In this document: positions 36,208 through 52,624 of the stretch, one piece after another
How positions within the stretch are numbered: the stretch's first letter is position 1
How the letters are laid out: the number at the start of each line of letters is the position of its first letter
DNA from: Propionibacteriales bacterium
Lineage (GTDB): Bacteria; Actinomycetota; Actinomycetes; Propionibacteriales; Nocardioidaceae
Assembly (NCBI GenBank): GCA_026392465.1
Contig: JAPLCA010000033.1
Location: forward strand, 1-55,465
DNA: 55,465 nt
Reading direction: 5' to 3'
Program-made: the position numbers and the translations under genes
The notes under the pieces: generated by a model
What the model was told of the DNA's origin: nothing
Database searches by the model: none
What the model saw: only the letters and a program-made list of their open reading frames with translations

Positions 36208-38720
36208 TGCACGTACCCGTGGAGTGGCTGCGCTCCGTCGTGGAGCTGCCCGCCGAGGTGACCACCGAGGAGATCGCCGACCGGCTGACGATGTACGACC
36301 TCAAGCTCGAGGAGATCGTCGGCGGCGGCATCACCGGTCCGCTCACGGTCGGCCGGGTGCTGGCCGTGCAGCCGGAGGAGCAGAAGAACGGCAAGACGAT
36401 CAACTGGTGTCGCGTCGACGTCGGGGCGGATCGCAACGAGCCGTCGGTGCCCGACGCCCCGGGCGACGACGTGCCGTCGCGCGGCATCGTCTGCGGTGCG
36501 CACAACTTCGGCGTCGGCGACCTCGTGGTCGTGTCGCTGCCGGGCACCTACCTGCCCGAGCTGGGCTTCGAGATCGGCTCGCGCAAGACCTACGGGCACG
36601 TGTCCGACGGCATGATCTGCTCCACCCGCGAGCTCGGCCTCCCGGACGACGAGACCAGTGCGGCGGGGATCCTCGTCCTCGCCCCGGGCTCGGCGGAGCC
36701 GGGTGACGACGCCGTGGCGGTCCTGGGCCTGGGCGACCAGACGCTCGACCTCGAGGTGAACCCCGACCGTGCCTATGCCCTGAGCCTGCGCGGTGTCGGG
36801 CGCGACGCGGCCCTCGCCTTCGACGTGCCCTTCACCGATCCTGCGGAGCGGCCGGTGCCGTCGGCCGACACGCCCGCGTACCCGGTGCGGGTCGAGGACC
36901 CCGAGGGGTGCCCGGTGTTCACGGCTCTCGTCGTCTCGGGCGTCGACCCGACCGCGCCGACCCCGGGATGGATGGTCCGCCGGATCACCGACGCCGGGAT
37001 GCGGTCGATCTCGCTCACCGTCGACGTGTCCAACTACGTCATGCTCGAGCTCGGCCAGCCGAACCACTGCTACGACCGTGACCGCCTGCAGGGCGACGTC
37101 GTCGTCCGTCGGGCGCGTGCGGGGGAGCGGCTCACGACGCTCGACGACGTCGACCGGGCCCTCACGCCCGAGGACCTCGTGATCGCGGACGACTCCGGGC
37201 CGATCGGCCTGGCCGGTGTCATGGGCGGCGCGTCCACCGAGATCAGCGAGACCAGCACGTCGGTGGTCGTCGAGGCCGCCTACTGGGACCCGGTCACCAT
37301 CTTCCGTGCCGTCAAGCGTCACCGGCTGCCCTCGGAGGCCGCCAAGCGCTACGAGCGGGGTGTCGATCCCGAGCTCCCCCTGGTCGGCGCGGCCCGGGTC
37401 GCGGAGCTCCTGGTGGAGCTGGGCGGGGGCACGCTCGAGCCGGGCGCGACCGTGGTGGGCACCGCGCCACGCCGCGCCGCCGTGCGCGTGCCGGTCGACC
37501 TGCCGGCCCGCATCAGCGGCGTGCCGATCGCCCCCGAGGAGGCCCAGCGCTCCTTCGAGCGCAACGGCTGCACGGTCGAGCGCGACGGCGACGTGTTCGT
37601 CGTGACGCCGCCGAGCTGGCGCTTCGACCTGAACGACCCCTACGACTTCGTCGAGGAGGCGCTGCGCACGGCCGGCTACGACCAGGTGCCGTCGGTGCTG
37701 CCGACGCCGACGGGAGGTCGCGGGCTGACCCGCCACCAGGAGCTGCGCCGGCGGGTCGGGCACGTGCTCGCGGGTGCCGGTCTCGTCGAGGTCACGACCC
37801 TGCCCTTCGCGGGACCGGCTGACCTCGACCGGCTCGGCATCGACGCCGACGACGTCCGCCGACGTCAGGTGCTGCTCGCGAACCCGCTGTCGACCGAGGA
37901 GCCCGGTCTCACGACCACGCTGCTCGTCGGACTGCTGCGCGCGGCGTCGCTGAACGTCGGGCGTGGTCACGAGTCGGTGCAGGTGAGCGAGGTCGGCCGC
38001 GTGTTCCTCGCACGGGAGGGAGCGCCCGAGGCTCCGATCTACGGCACCGACCGCCGTCCGACGCCCGAGGAGCTCGCGGCGCTCGACGCCGCCCTGCCGC
38101 ACCAGCCGTTCCACGCGGGCTGGGTGCTCGTGGGCGAGCGTGAACGATCCGGCTGGGACGGTGCAGGCCGCCCGGTGGCGTGGTCCGACGCCGTCGCGGT
38201 CGCGCGTCGGCTGGCCGACGTGCTGCACGTCGAGCTGACGGTCGAGCAGGCCGCCACCGCCCCGTTCCACCAGGGTCGGTGCGCCGCGCTGGTGCTGGAC
38301 GGCACCGTCGTCGGGCACGCGGGCGAGCTGCACCCGACCGTGCTCAAGGAGCACGGCCTGCCCGCGCGCTCGGTGGCGGGCGAGATCGACCTCGACGCGC
38401 TGCTCGCGGCATCGCCCGCGATCGGCCCGCGACCGGCCTTCTCGACCTACCCGGTCGCGAAGGAGGACCTCGCCTTCGTCGTCGACACCTCCGTGACCGC
38501 CGAGTCGCTGCGCGCGGCACTGGCCTCGGCCCACCCCGCGGTCGAGTCGGTGCGCCTCTTCGACGTCTACACGGGCTCACCCGTGCCGGACGGGCAGAAG
38601 TCGCTCGCCTTCGCCGTCCGCCTGCGCGCGCCCGACCGGACCCTCAAGGACACCGAGATCGCCGAGGCCCGCGCCGCCCTCGTCGCCGCCGGCGAGGCGT
38701 TGGGCGGCACGTTGCGCTGA
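36207..38720 (+). CDS. pheT: Phenylalanyl-tRNA synthetase beta subunit
   Basis: 837 aa, full length. Domains in order: a tRNA-binding OB (EMAP-like) domain at about residues 40-155 (RVLAVQPEEQKNGKTINWCRVDVG; GIVCGAHNF; LPGTYLPELGFEIG); the B3/B4 editing domain (VSNYVMLELGQPNHCYD); B5 (RISGVPIAPEEAQRSFERNG); a class II-like core (GGRGLTRHQELRRRVGHVLAGAG); and the C-terminal FDX-ACB anticodon domain (FSTYPVAKEDLAFVVDTSVT to the end). The ATG lies in the 3' arm of the bridging hairpin. The gene is followed directly by repeat element B. Confidence 0.97.
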   Translation: MHVPVEWLRSVVELPAEVTTEEIADRLTMYDLKLEEIVGGGITGPLTVGRVLAVQPEEQKNGKTINWCRVDVGADRNEPSVPDAPGDDVPSRGIVCGAHNFGVGDLVVVSLPGTYLPELGFEIGSRKTYGHVSDGMICSTRELGLPDDETSAAGILVLAPGSAEPGDDAVAVLGLGDQTLDLEVNPDRAYALSLRGVGRDAALAFDVPFTDPAERPVPSADTPAYPVRVEDPEGCPVFTALVVSGVDPTAPTPGWMVRRITDAGMRSISLTVDVSNYVMLELGQPNHCYDRDRLQGDVVVRRARAGERLTTLDDVDRALTPEDLVIADDSGPIGLAGVMGGASTEISETSTSVVVEAAYWDPVTIFRAVKRHRLPSEAAKRYERGVDPELPLVGAARVAELLVELGGGTLEPGATVVGTAPRRAAVRVPVDLPARISGVPIAPEEAQRSFERNGCTVERDGDVFVVTPPSWRFDLNDPYDFVEEALRTAGYDQVPSVLPTPTGGRGLTRHQELRRRVGHVLAGAGLVEVTTLPFAGPADLDRLGIDADDVRRRQVLLANPLSTEEPGLTTTLLVGLLRAASLNVGRGHESVQVSEVGRVFLAREGAPEAPIYGTDRRPTPEELAALDAALPHQPFHAGWVLVGERERSGWDGAGRPVAWSDAVAVARRLADVLHVELTVEQAATAPFHQGRCAALVLDGTVVGHAGELHPTVLKEHGLPARSVAGEIDLDALLAASPAIGPRPAFSTYPVAKEDLAFVVDTSVTAESLRAALASAHPAVESVRLFDVYTGSPVPDGQKSLAFAVRLRAPDRTLKDTEIAEARAALVAAGEALGGTLR

Positions 38721-38730
38721 GGCGGCGTGG

Positions 38731-41007
<2,277 letters not shown>

Positions 41008-41052
41008 GCACGACGTCCCACCCCGCACGACCCGACCTGACAAGGTGGACCG

Positions 41053-42111
41053 ATGACGACCTACACCGCAGCCGTGGCCGGCGCGAGCGGCTACGCCGGG
41101 GGAGAGGTGCTGAGGCTGCTCGGCGCGCACCCCGACGTGACGATCGGCGCCGTCACCGCGGCGTCCTCCGCGGGGTCGCGCCTGGGCGAGCACCAGCCGC
41201 ACCTCGTGGAGCTCGTCGACCGCGTGATCCAGCCGACCGACGCCTCGACCCTCGCCGGTCACGACGTCGTCTTCCTCGGCCTGCCGCACGGCGAGTCCGG
41301 GCGGATCGCCGCCGAGCTCGGTGACGACGTGCTCGTCATCGACTGCGGCGCCGACCACCGGCTCGAGCGCGCCGAGGACTGGACTGCGTTCTACGGCAGC
41401 GAGCACGCCGGCACGTGGCCCTACGGCCTCCCCGAGCTGTTCGTCGGCGACGGCCGGCAGCGCGACGTCCTCGCCGGTGTCAAGCGGATCGCGGTGCCGG
41501 GCTGCAACGTGACCGCCGTGACCCTCGGCCTCCAGCCGGCGGTCGCCGCCGGCATCGTCGCCGCCGACGACCTCGTCGCCGTGCTCGCCAACGGGTTCTC
41601 CGGCGCGGGCAAGGCGCCGAAGACGCACCTCCTGGCCTCCGAGGGTCTCGGCGCGGCGTCGCCCTACGGTGTCGGCGGCGTGCACCGGCACGTCCCCGAG
41701 ATCGTCCAGAACCTGACGAAGGCCGGGGGAGAGGGCGTCACCATCTCGTTCACGCCGACGCTCGTGCCCATGGCCCGCGGCATCCTCGCGACCGCCACCG
41801 CCCGGCTCGCCGACGGCGTGGACGCCGCCCGCGTCCGTGTCGTCTACGAGCAGGCGTACGGCGGCCCGCGCTACGGCGAGCCGTTCGTGCACCTGCTGCC
41901 GGAAGGCCAGTGGCCGACGACGGCCGCGACCCTCGGCGCCAACACCGCCCAGCTGCAGGTCGCCGTCGACTCGGCCGCGGGACGGCTCGTCGTCACCACC
42001 GTGATCGACAACCTGGTCAAGGGCACCGCCGGCGGCGCCATCCAGTCCATGAACCTCGCCCTCGGCCTCCCCGAGACCACGGGCCTCACGACCACGGGAG
42101 TGGCGCCATGA
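41053..42111 (+). CDS. argC: N-acetyl-gamma-glutamyl-phosphate reductase
   Basis: 352 aa. Third step of arginine synthesis, NADPH-dependent. Rossmann motif [21 protein letters not shown]; catalytic cysteine in [19 protein letters not shown]; substrate region [17 protein letters not shown]-terminal [23 protein letters not shown]. An AGGTGG precedes the ATG. Overlaps argJ as ATGA. Confidence 0.97.
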   Translation: MTTYTAAVAGASGYAGGEVLRLLGAHPDVTIGAVTAASSAGSRLGEHQPHLVELVDRVIQPTDASTLAGHDVVFLGLPHGESGRIAAELGDDVLVIDCGADHRLERAEDWTAFYGSEHAGTWPYGLPELFVGDGRQRDVLAGVKRIAVPGCNVTAVTLGLQPAVAAGIVAADDLVAVLANGFSGAGKAPKTHLLASEGLGAASPYGVGGVHRHVPEIVQNLTKAGGEGVTISFTPTLVPMARGILATATARLADGVDAARVRVVYEQAYGGPRYGEPFVHLLPEGQWPTTAATLGANTAQLQVAVDSAAGRLVVTTVIDNLVKGTAGGAIQSMNLALGLPETTGLTTTGVAP

Positions 42112-43310
42112 CGGTCACCGCAGCACAGGGCTTCCGCGCCGCGGGCGTCGCCGCCGGCCTCAAGTCGACCGGCGCGCCCGACGTCGCGCTCGTCGTCAAC
42201 GACGGTCCGTCCTCCGCGGCGGCCGCGGTGTTCACCAGCAACCGGTGCCGGGCCAACCCCGTGCTCTGGAGCGCCGAGGCGATCAAGACGGGCTCGGCGC
42301 GTGCCGTCGTGCTGAACTCCGGCGGCGCCAACTGCTACACGGGCGCGGAGGGCTTCCAGCTGACCCATGCCACCGCCGAGCTCGTGGGCGAGCTCCTCTC
42401 CGGCGGGGGTTCCGGGCCACGGGCGGAGGACGGTCCCGTAGGCGCGATCGACGTGCAGGTCTGCTCGACCGGCCTCATCGGCCTGCTCAACGACCGCGAC
42501 GACCTGCTCGCCGGCGTCCGGGCCGCGCACGCGGAGCTGTCCGACGACGGGGGAGCGGCGGCCGCAGCGGCCATCATGACGACCGACACCGTCTCGAAGC
42601 AGTCCGTCGCCGAGGGCACCGACGCGGCGGGACGGGCGTTCACGGTGGGCGGCATGGCGAAGGGTGCCGGCATGCTGGCGCCCGCGCTGGCCACGATGCT
42701 CGTCGTCGTCACCACCGACGCCGACGTCGACGCCGCGACCCTCGACGCCGCGCTGCGACGGGCCACCCGCGTGACGTTCGACCGCCTCGACTCCGACGGC
42801 TGCCAGTCCACCAACGACACCGTCCTGCTCATGGCGAGCGGTGCCTCCGGCGCGTCGCCGACGGTCGACGAGCTGGCCGAGCACGTGACCGCGGTCTGCC
42901 ACGACCTCGCGCTCCAGCTGCTCGCCGACGCCGAGGGCGCCGACCACGAGATCTCCATCGAGGTCCGGGGTGCGGCCAGCGAGGACGACGCGGTCGAGGT
43001 CGCCCGCTCGGTGGCCCGGAGCAACCTCTTCAAGGCCGCCGTGTTCGGCAAGGACCCGAACTGGGGCCGCGTGCTGGCGTCGGTCGGCACGACGTCGGCG
43101 ACGTTCGACCCCGCCGATCTCGACGTTGCGCTCAACGGCGTGTGGGTGTGCCGCGACAGCGGTCCCGGCGAGCCGGCGACGAGCGTGTCGCTCGAGGACC
43201 GCGCGGTCTCCGTGACGATCGACCTGAAGTCGGGGTCGGAGACGGCCACCGTCTGGACGAACGACCTGACCCATGCCTACGTTCACGAGAACTCCGCCTA
43301 CTCCTCCTGA
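42108..43310 (+). CDS. argJ: Glutamate N-acetyltransferase / amino-acid acetyltransferase
   Basis: 400 aa. Recycles the acetyl group from N-acetylornithine to glutamate. The autoproteolysis site is visible as [11 protein letters not shown], cleavage before the nucleophilic Thr giving alpha and beta chains. Other motifs: [38 protein letters not shown] and [16 protein letters not shown]. Whether it is bifunctional (also acetyl-CoA dependent) cannot be read here. Stop lies 9 bp before argB, with GAGGAC as a ribosome-binding site. Confidence 0.97.
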   Translation: MTVTAAQGFRAAGVAAGLKSTGAPDVALVVNDGPSSAAAAVFTSNRCRANPVLWSAEAIKTGSARAVVLNSGGANCYTGAEGFQLTHATAELVGELLSGGGSGPRAEDGPVGAIDVQVCSTGLIGLLNDRDDLLAGVRAAHAELSDDGGAAAAAAIMTTDTVSKQSVAEGTDAAGRAFTVGGMAKGAGMLAPALATMLVVVTTDADVDAATLDAALRRATRVTFDRLDSDGCQSTNDTVLLMASGASGASPTVDELAEHVTAVCHDLALQLLADAEGADHEISIEVRGAASEDDAVEVARSVARSNLFKAAVFGKDPNWGRVLASVGTTSATFDPADLDVALNGVWVCRDSGPGEPATSVSLEDRAVSVTIDLKSGSETATVWTNDLTHAYVHENSAYSS

Positions 43311-43319
43311 GGACCTCCG

Positions 43320-44296
43320 ATGACGGACGACGACACCTTCGGCACCCCCGATCCCGGCCACACCCGTGAGCAGTGGGCCGAGCACACCGAGAAGGCAGCC
43401 ACCCTGGCCGGCGCGCTCCCGTGGCTGAAGCGCTACCACGGCAAGGTCGTGGTGGTGAAGTACGGCGGCAACGCGATGACCGACGAGTCGCTGAAGCAGG
43501 CCTTCGCGGAGGACATCGTGTTCCTGCGCCTGGCGGGCTTCAAGCCGGTCGTGGTGCACGGGGGCGGGCCGCAGATCAGCGCGATGCTCGACCGGCTCGG
43601 CATCGAGTCGGAGTTCCGCGGGGGGCTGCGGGTGACGACCCCCGAGGCGGTCGAGGTCGTCCGCATGGTGCTCACCGGCCAGGTGGGCCGTGAGCTGGTC
43701 GGTCTGCTCAACCGGCACGGCGCGCTCGCCGTCGGCCTGTCCGGCGAGGACGCCGGCCTGTTCACGGCGACCACGACCCGACCGGTCATCGACGGCGTCG
43801 AGACCGACATCGGCCTGGTCGGCGAGGTCACCCAGGTGCGCCCGGAGGCCGTCCGGGACCTCATCGACGCCGGCCGCATCCCGGTCGTGTCGACGATCGC
43901 GCCCGACGCGTTCGGACAGGTGCACAACGTCAACGCCGACACCGCGGCGTCCGCCCTGGCCGTGGCGCTCGGCGCGGAGAAGCTCCTTGTGCTCACCGAC
44001 GTCGAGGGGCTGTACCGCGACTGGCCCGACAGCACCGACGTGATCGGCGAGATCGCTCCGGAGGCGCTGCGCGAGATCCTGCCGACGCTCGCGTCGGGCA
44101 TGATCCCGAAGATGAAGGCCTGCCTCGAGGCGGTCGAGGGCGGCGTGCGCGGCGCCACCGTCGTCGACGGTCGCGAGCCGCACGCCGTGCTGCTGGAGAT
44201 CTTCACCGACGAGGGCGTCGGCACGCAGGTGCTGCCCGGCGTCGAGACCCGCATCCGTACCGCCCTGTACGCCACGAGTGCACCGAAGGAGTCGTC

Positions 44297-44300
<4 letters not shown>
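43320..44300 (+). CDS. argB: Acetylglutamate kinase
   Basis: 326 aa, slightly long for the family. Amino-acid kinase fold: [60 protein letters not shown] and the C-terminal [22 protein letters not shown]. An N-terminal extension of about 25 residues ([21 protein letters not shown]) provides the helix found in arginine-inhibited hexameric NAGKs, so feedback inhibition by arginine is likely. Coupled to argD by GTGA overlap. Confidence 0.97.
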
Positions 44301-48678
<4,378 letters not shown>

Positions 48679-48745
48679 CGGACACCTCGCCGCGCGAGGG
48701 GGCCGTGTTCACGGCTCGTTCACGCGGCCTTGGCATCATGCGCAC

Positions 48746-51700
48746 GTGCTCGAGAGCGTCGACGTCCCTGCCACGTTCCTGCGCTCCGACCGTGCCGCCC
48801 CCGCGCGCACCCTCGTCGACGTGCTCGAGGCCACCGCCCAGAGCCACGGCGAGGAGCCGGCGCTCGCCTGCGGCGACGTCGTCCTGACCTACGACACGCT
48901 GCTCGAGACCGCCTCGGCGCTGGCCGACGAGCTCGGTGCCGTCGGCGTCGGCCGAGGGGCACGCGTCGGGGTGCGGGTCTCCTCGGGCAGCACCGACCTG
49001 CACGTCGCGATCCTCGGGGTGCTGCTGGCGGGCGCCGCCTACGTGCCCATCGACGTCGACGATCCCGAGGAGCGCGCGGCAACCGTGCTGCGCGAGGCGC
49101 AGGCCGACGCCGTCGTGACCGACGGGCTCGTGGTGCGGCGCCTGCGCGACGACGTGCGTGGGTCGGGGACCGTCGAGCCGCCCACGCTCGACGACGACGC
49201 CTGGATCATCTTCACCTCCGGCTCGACCGGCACCCCGAAGGGCGTGGCCGTCACCCACCGCTCGGCCGCCGCGTTCGTCGACGCCGAGGCGGTGCTCTTC
49301 TGCCAGGACGCACCGCTCGGTCCCGGCGACCGCGTGATGGCCGGGCTCAGCGTGGCCTTCGACGCGTCCTGCGAGGAGATGTGGCTGGCCTGGCGGCACG
49401 GCGCCTGCCTCGTGCCCGCCCCGCGGTCCCTCGTGCGCAGCGGGGCGGACCTCGCCCCGTGGCTCGTCGCGAACGACGTCACGGTCGTCTCCACGGTGCC
49501 GACGCTCGTGTCGCTGTGGCCAGCGCAGGCGCTCGACGCGGTGCGGCTGCTCATCCTCGGCGGAGAGGCCTGCCCGCCGGAGATCGGCGAGCGGTTCGCG
49601 ACTGCCGACCGCGAGGTGTGGAACACGTACGGACCGACCGAGGCCACCGTGGTCGCCTGCGGGGCGCAGCTGCAGCCCGGCGAGCCGGTCCGCATCGGGC
49701 TGCCGCTCGAGGGCTGGGACCTCGCGGTGGTCGACGACGACGAGCGACCCGTCCGCGTGGGGGAGACCGGCCAGCTGGTCATCGGCGGCGTCGGGCTCGC
49801 GCGGTACCTGGACGCCGAGAAGGACGCCGCGACCTACGCGCCCATGCCGTCGCTCGGCTGGGACCGCGCCTACCGCAGCGGTGACCGCGTCGTGCTCGAC
49901 GAGGCGGGTCTGCTGTTCGCCGGTCGCGCCGACGACCAGGTCAAGATCGGCGGTCGACGGATCGAGCTCGGCGAGGTGGACAACGCGCTGCTCGCCCTGC
50001 CCGGCGTCGAGGCGGCCGCCGCGGCCGTGCGGCGGTCGGACGCGGGCAACAGCGTCCTGGTCGGCTACGTCGTGACCGACGGGACCCTCGACCCGAGGAG
50101 CGCCCGCGCGACCCTGCGCGAGCGGCTGCCCGCTGCCGCCGTGCCGCGGATCGCGGTCGTCGACACCATCCCGGTCCGTACGTCCGGCAAGGTCGACCGG
50201 GACGCCCTGCCGTGGCCCCTCGAGACCGGCACGGAGACGTCGCTGGACGGCACCGCCGCGCTGGTCGCCGAGGCGTGGGGCCGCATCCTCGGGTCCGCCG
50301 TGGGCGGTCCGGGCGACGACTTCTTCGAGGCGGGCGGGTCGAGCCTGACCGCGGCGCAGCTCGTCGCCCGACTGCGCGAGACGCACCCCGAGGTGACGGT
50401 GGCCGACGTCTACGAGGCACCCACCGTCGGTGGGCTCGCGGCCCGTCTCGACACCCTGACCACCCCCGCCGTGGTCGACGTGCGGGAGGTGCGGCCCGTG
50501 CCCCGCAGGACCGCGGCGGTCCAGCTGCTCCTGCTCCTGCCGCTGCGCGCCGTCGGCGGTCTCGTGTGGGTCGCGTGGACCCTCCTCGCGGTCCAGGCGC
50601 TGGGGGTCGTCACGGGATGGTCGTGGCTGCCGGAACCGGGGTGGCCGGCGGCCGTGGTGGCAGCGCTGCTGCTCCTCCCGCCCGTCCGGGCTGCTGCGGC
50701 CGCGGGAGCCGTGCGGCTCCTGCTGCGCCGGCTCACGGCGGGCACCTACCCGCGTGGGGGGTCGACCCACCTGCGGCTGTGGACGGCCGAGCGCGTGGTC
50801 GAGGAGCTGCGCGTGGGCACCCTCGCGAGCGTCGGCGTGCTGAGCGTGTTCGCCCGGATGCTGGGCGCCAAGGTCGGCCCGGGCGTCGACCTGCACGCGC
50901 TGCCGTCGCTCACCGGCATGCTGACCCTCGGACGAGGAGCCACGGTCGAGCCCGAGGCCGACCTGTCGGGCTGGTGGATCGACGGCGACCGCCTGGTCGT
51001 CGGTCCGGTGCGGGTCCGTGCCGAGGCCCGGGTCGGCGTCCGCAGCACGCTCGGTCCCGGCGTCGTGGTCGGTCGTCGTGCCGAGGTCGGCGCGGGCTCG
51101 ACGGTCCTGGCCGACGTCGCCGACGACAGCTTCGCCGCCGGCGCCCCCGCGGCCCGGGTCGGCGAGGCGCGCGGACCCGCGGAGCTCGAGCCGGCGCCGC
51201 GTCGTCGTGGCTGGCCCACGGTCTACGCGTTGACGGGGGTCGCCCTGTCAGCCCTGCCGGCGGTCGCCGTGGGGCTCGCGACCGCCGGGGCGCTCGGCGT
51301 CGCCGTCGCGGCCGGGGCCGACCCGGGGTCGCCCGCCGACCTCGCGGTCCTGCTGCTCGTGCTCCTGCCCGTCGTCGTCCTGGCGTCGCTGCTGCTCCTC
51401 GCCGGTCTGGTGTGGGCGGTGGTCCGCGGTGCGTCGACGGGGGTCGCCGCAGGAGTGCACCCCGTGCACGGCCGCGCCGCGTGGTCGGCGTGGACGGTGC
51501 TGCGCGTCCTCGACAGCGCGCGCGAGTGGTTGTTCCCGCTCTACTCCAGCAGCCTCACCCCGGCCTGGCTGCGCGCCCTCGGCGCCGACGTCGGGGCCGA
51601 CGTGGAGGCGTCCACCGTGCTCATGCTGCCGAGCCTGACGTCGGTCGGCGACGGCGCCTTCCTCGCCGACGACACCATGCTCGGCATGTACGAGCTGGGC

Positions 51701-52624
51701 GGCGGGTGGCTCCGCGTCGAGCGCGTGAAGGTCGGCCGTCGCGCGTTCGTCGGCAACTCCGGCATGGCGGCTCCAGGCCGCAAGGTGCCCGCCCGCGGCC
51801 TCGTCGCCGTGCTGTCCGCCGCGCCTCGGCGCACGAAGGCGACGAAGGGGTCGTCGTGGCTGGGAAGCCCGCCCACCCGGCTGCGCCGCGCCGCCGGCGA
51901 GGTCGACGAGGCGCGCACCTACGAACCGGGCAGACGGCTGAGGGTCGCGCGTGCCGCCCTCGAGGCCTGCCGCGTGCTCGCGGTGGGCGCCGCCGCCCTC
52001 CTCGTCCTCGGGGTCGCCGGCGGCATCGTCGTCGTCGCGGACCGCGCCGGCTGGTGGGTCTCTGCGCTCATGACCGGACCGCTCCTCCTGGCTGCCGGCG
52101 TCGTCGCAGCGCTCGTCGCCACCGCGGCGAAGTGGCTGCTCGTGGGCCGGGTCGGCGCCGAGGAGCACCCGCTCTGGAGCAGCTTCGTGTGGCGCAACGA
52201 GCTCGCCGACACCTTCGTCGAGGTGGTCGCCGCACCCTGGTTCTGCCGGTGGGCGCTGGGCACGCCGCTGCTGCCGCTGTGGCTGCGCAGCCTGGGTGCA
52301 CGCGTCGGACGGGGCGTCTGGTGCGAGACCTACTGGTGGCCCGAGCCCGACCTCGTGACGGTGGGCGACGGCGCGACCGTCAACCGGGGGTGCGTGGTGC
52401 AGACCCACCTCTTCCATGATCGGATACTCAGCATGGACGAGGTCAGGCTGGAAGCGGGGGCGACGCTCGGCCCGCACGGTGTCGTGCTGCCGGCGGCGCG
52501 CATCGGCCGTCACGCCCGGGTCGGGCCCGGATCGCTCGTGATGCGCGGGGAGCACGTGCCCGACGGCACCAGCTGGGTCGGCAACCCCATCGGCCCGTGG
52601 ACCGACGCGACGGCGCCCGCGTGA
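48746..52624 (+). CDS. Pls/PosA-like membrane-bound single-module NRPS
   Basis: 1292 aa. Adenylation domain at residues 15-500 (A3 FTSGSTGTPKG near 155; A5 TYGPTEATVVA near 294; A7 YRSGDRV; A8 GGRRIELGEVD; A10 TSGKVDRDALP). Thiolation domain with the phosphopantetheine serine in DDFFEAGGSSL, about residue 532. Then three alternations of membrane helices with left-handed-beta-helix-like hexapeptide domains: helices 590-650 / LbH 715-815, helices 825-905 / LbH 940-1020, helices 1070-1135 / LbH 1185-1290. This is the architecture of epsilon-poly-lysine synthetase and relatives, which activate one amino acid and polymerise it at the membrane. No condensation or thioesterase domain of classical type. 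The monomer is not predictable here. GTG start. Confidence 0.88.
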   Translation: MLESVDVPATFLRSDRAAPARTLVDVLEATAQSHGEEPALACGDVVLTYDTLLETASALADELGAVGVGRGARVGVRVSSGSTDLHVAILGVLLAGAAYVPIDVDDPEERAATVLREAQADAVVTDGLVVRRLRDDVRGSGTVEPPTLDDDAWIIFTSGSTGTPKGVAVTHRSAAAFVDAEAVLFCQDAPLGPGDRVMAGLSVAFDASCEEMWLAWRHGACLVPAPRSLVRSGADLAPWLVANDVTVVSTVPTLVSLWPAQALDAVRLLILGGEACPPEIGERFATADREVWNTYGPTEATVVACGAQLQPGEPVRIGLPLEGWDLAVVDDDERPVRVGETGQLVIGGVGLARYLDAEKDAATYAPMPSLGWDRAYRSGDRVVLDEAGLLFAGRADDQVKIGGRRIELGEVDNALLALPGVEAAAAAVRRSDAGNSVLVGYVVTDGTLDPRSARATLRERLPAAAVPRIAVVDTIPVRTSGKVDRDALPWPLETGTETSLDGTAALVAEAWGRILGSAVGGPGDDFFEAGGSSLTAAQLVARLRETHPEVTVADVYEAPTVGGLAARLDTLTTPAVVDVREVRPVPRRTAAVQLLLLLPLRAVGGLVWVAWTLLAVQALGVVTGWSWLPEPGWPAAVVAALLLLPPVRAAAAAGAVRLLLRRLTAGTYPRGGSTHLRLWTAERVVEELRVGTLASVGVLSVFARMLGAKVGPGVDLHALPSLTGMLTLGRGATVEPEADLSGWWIDGDRLVVGPVRVRAEARVGVRSTLGPGVVVGRRAEVGAGSTVLADVADDSFAAGAPAARVGEARGPAELEPAPRRRGWPTVYALTGVALSALPAVAVGLATAGALGVAVAAGADPGSPADLAVLLLVLLPVVVLASLLLLAGLVWAVVRGASTGVAAGVHPVHGRAAWSAWTVLRVLDSAREWLFPLYSSSLTPAWLRALGADVGADVEASTVLMLPSLTSVGDGAFLADDTMLGMYELGGGWLRVERVKVGRRAFVGNSGMAAPGRKVPARGLVAVLSAAPRRTKATKGSSWLGSPPTRLRRAAGEVDEARTYEPGRRLRVARAALEACRVLAVGAAALLVLGVAGGIVVVADRAGWWVSALMTGPLLLAAGVVAALVATAAKWLLVGRVGAEEHPLWSSFVWRNELADTFVEVVAAPWFCRWALGTPLLPLWLRSLGARVGRGVWCETYWWPEPDLVTVGDGATVNRGCVVQTHLFHDRILSMDEVRLEAGATLGPHGVVLPAARIGRHARVGPGSLVMRGEHVPDGTSWVGNPIGPWTDATAPA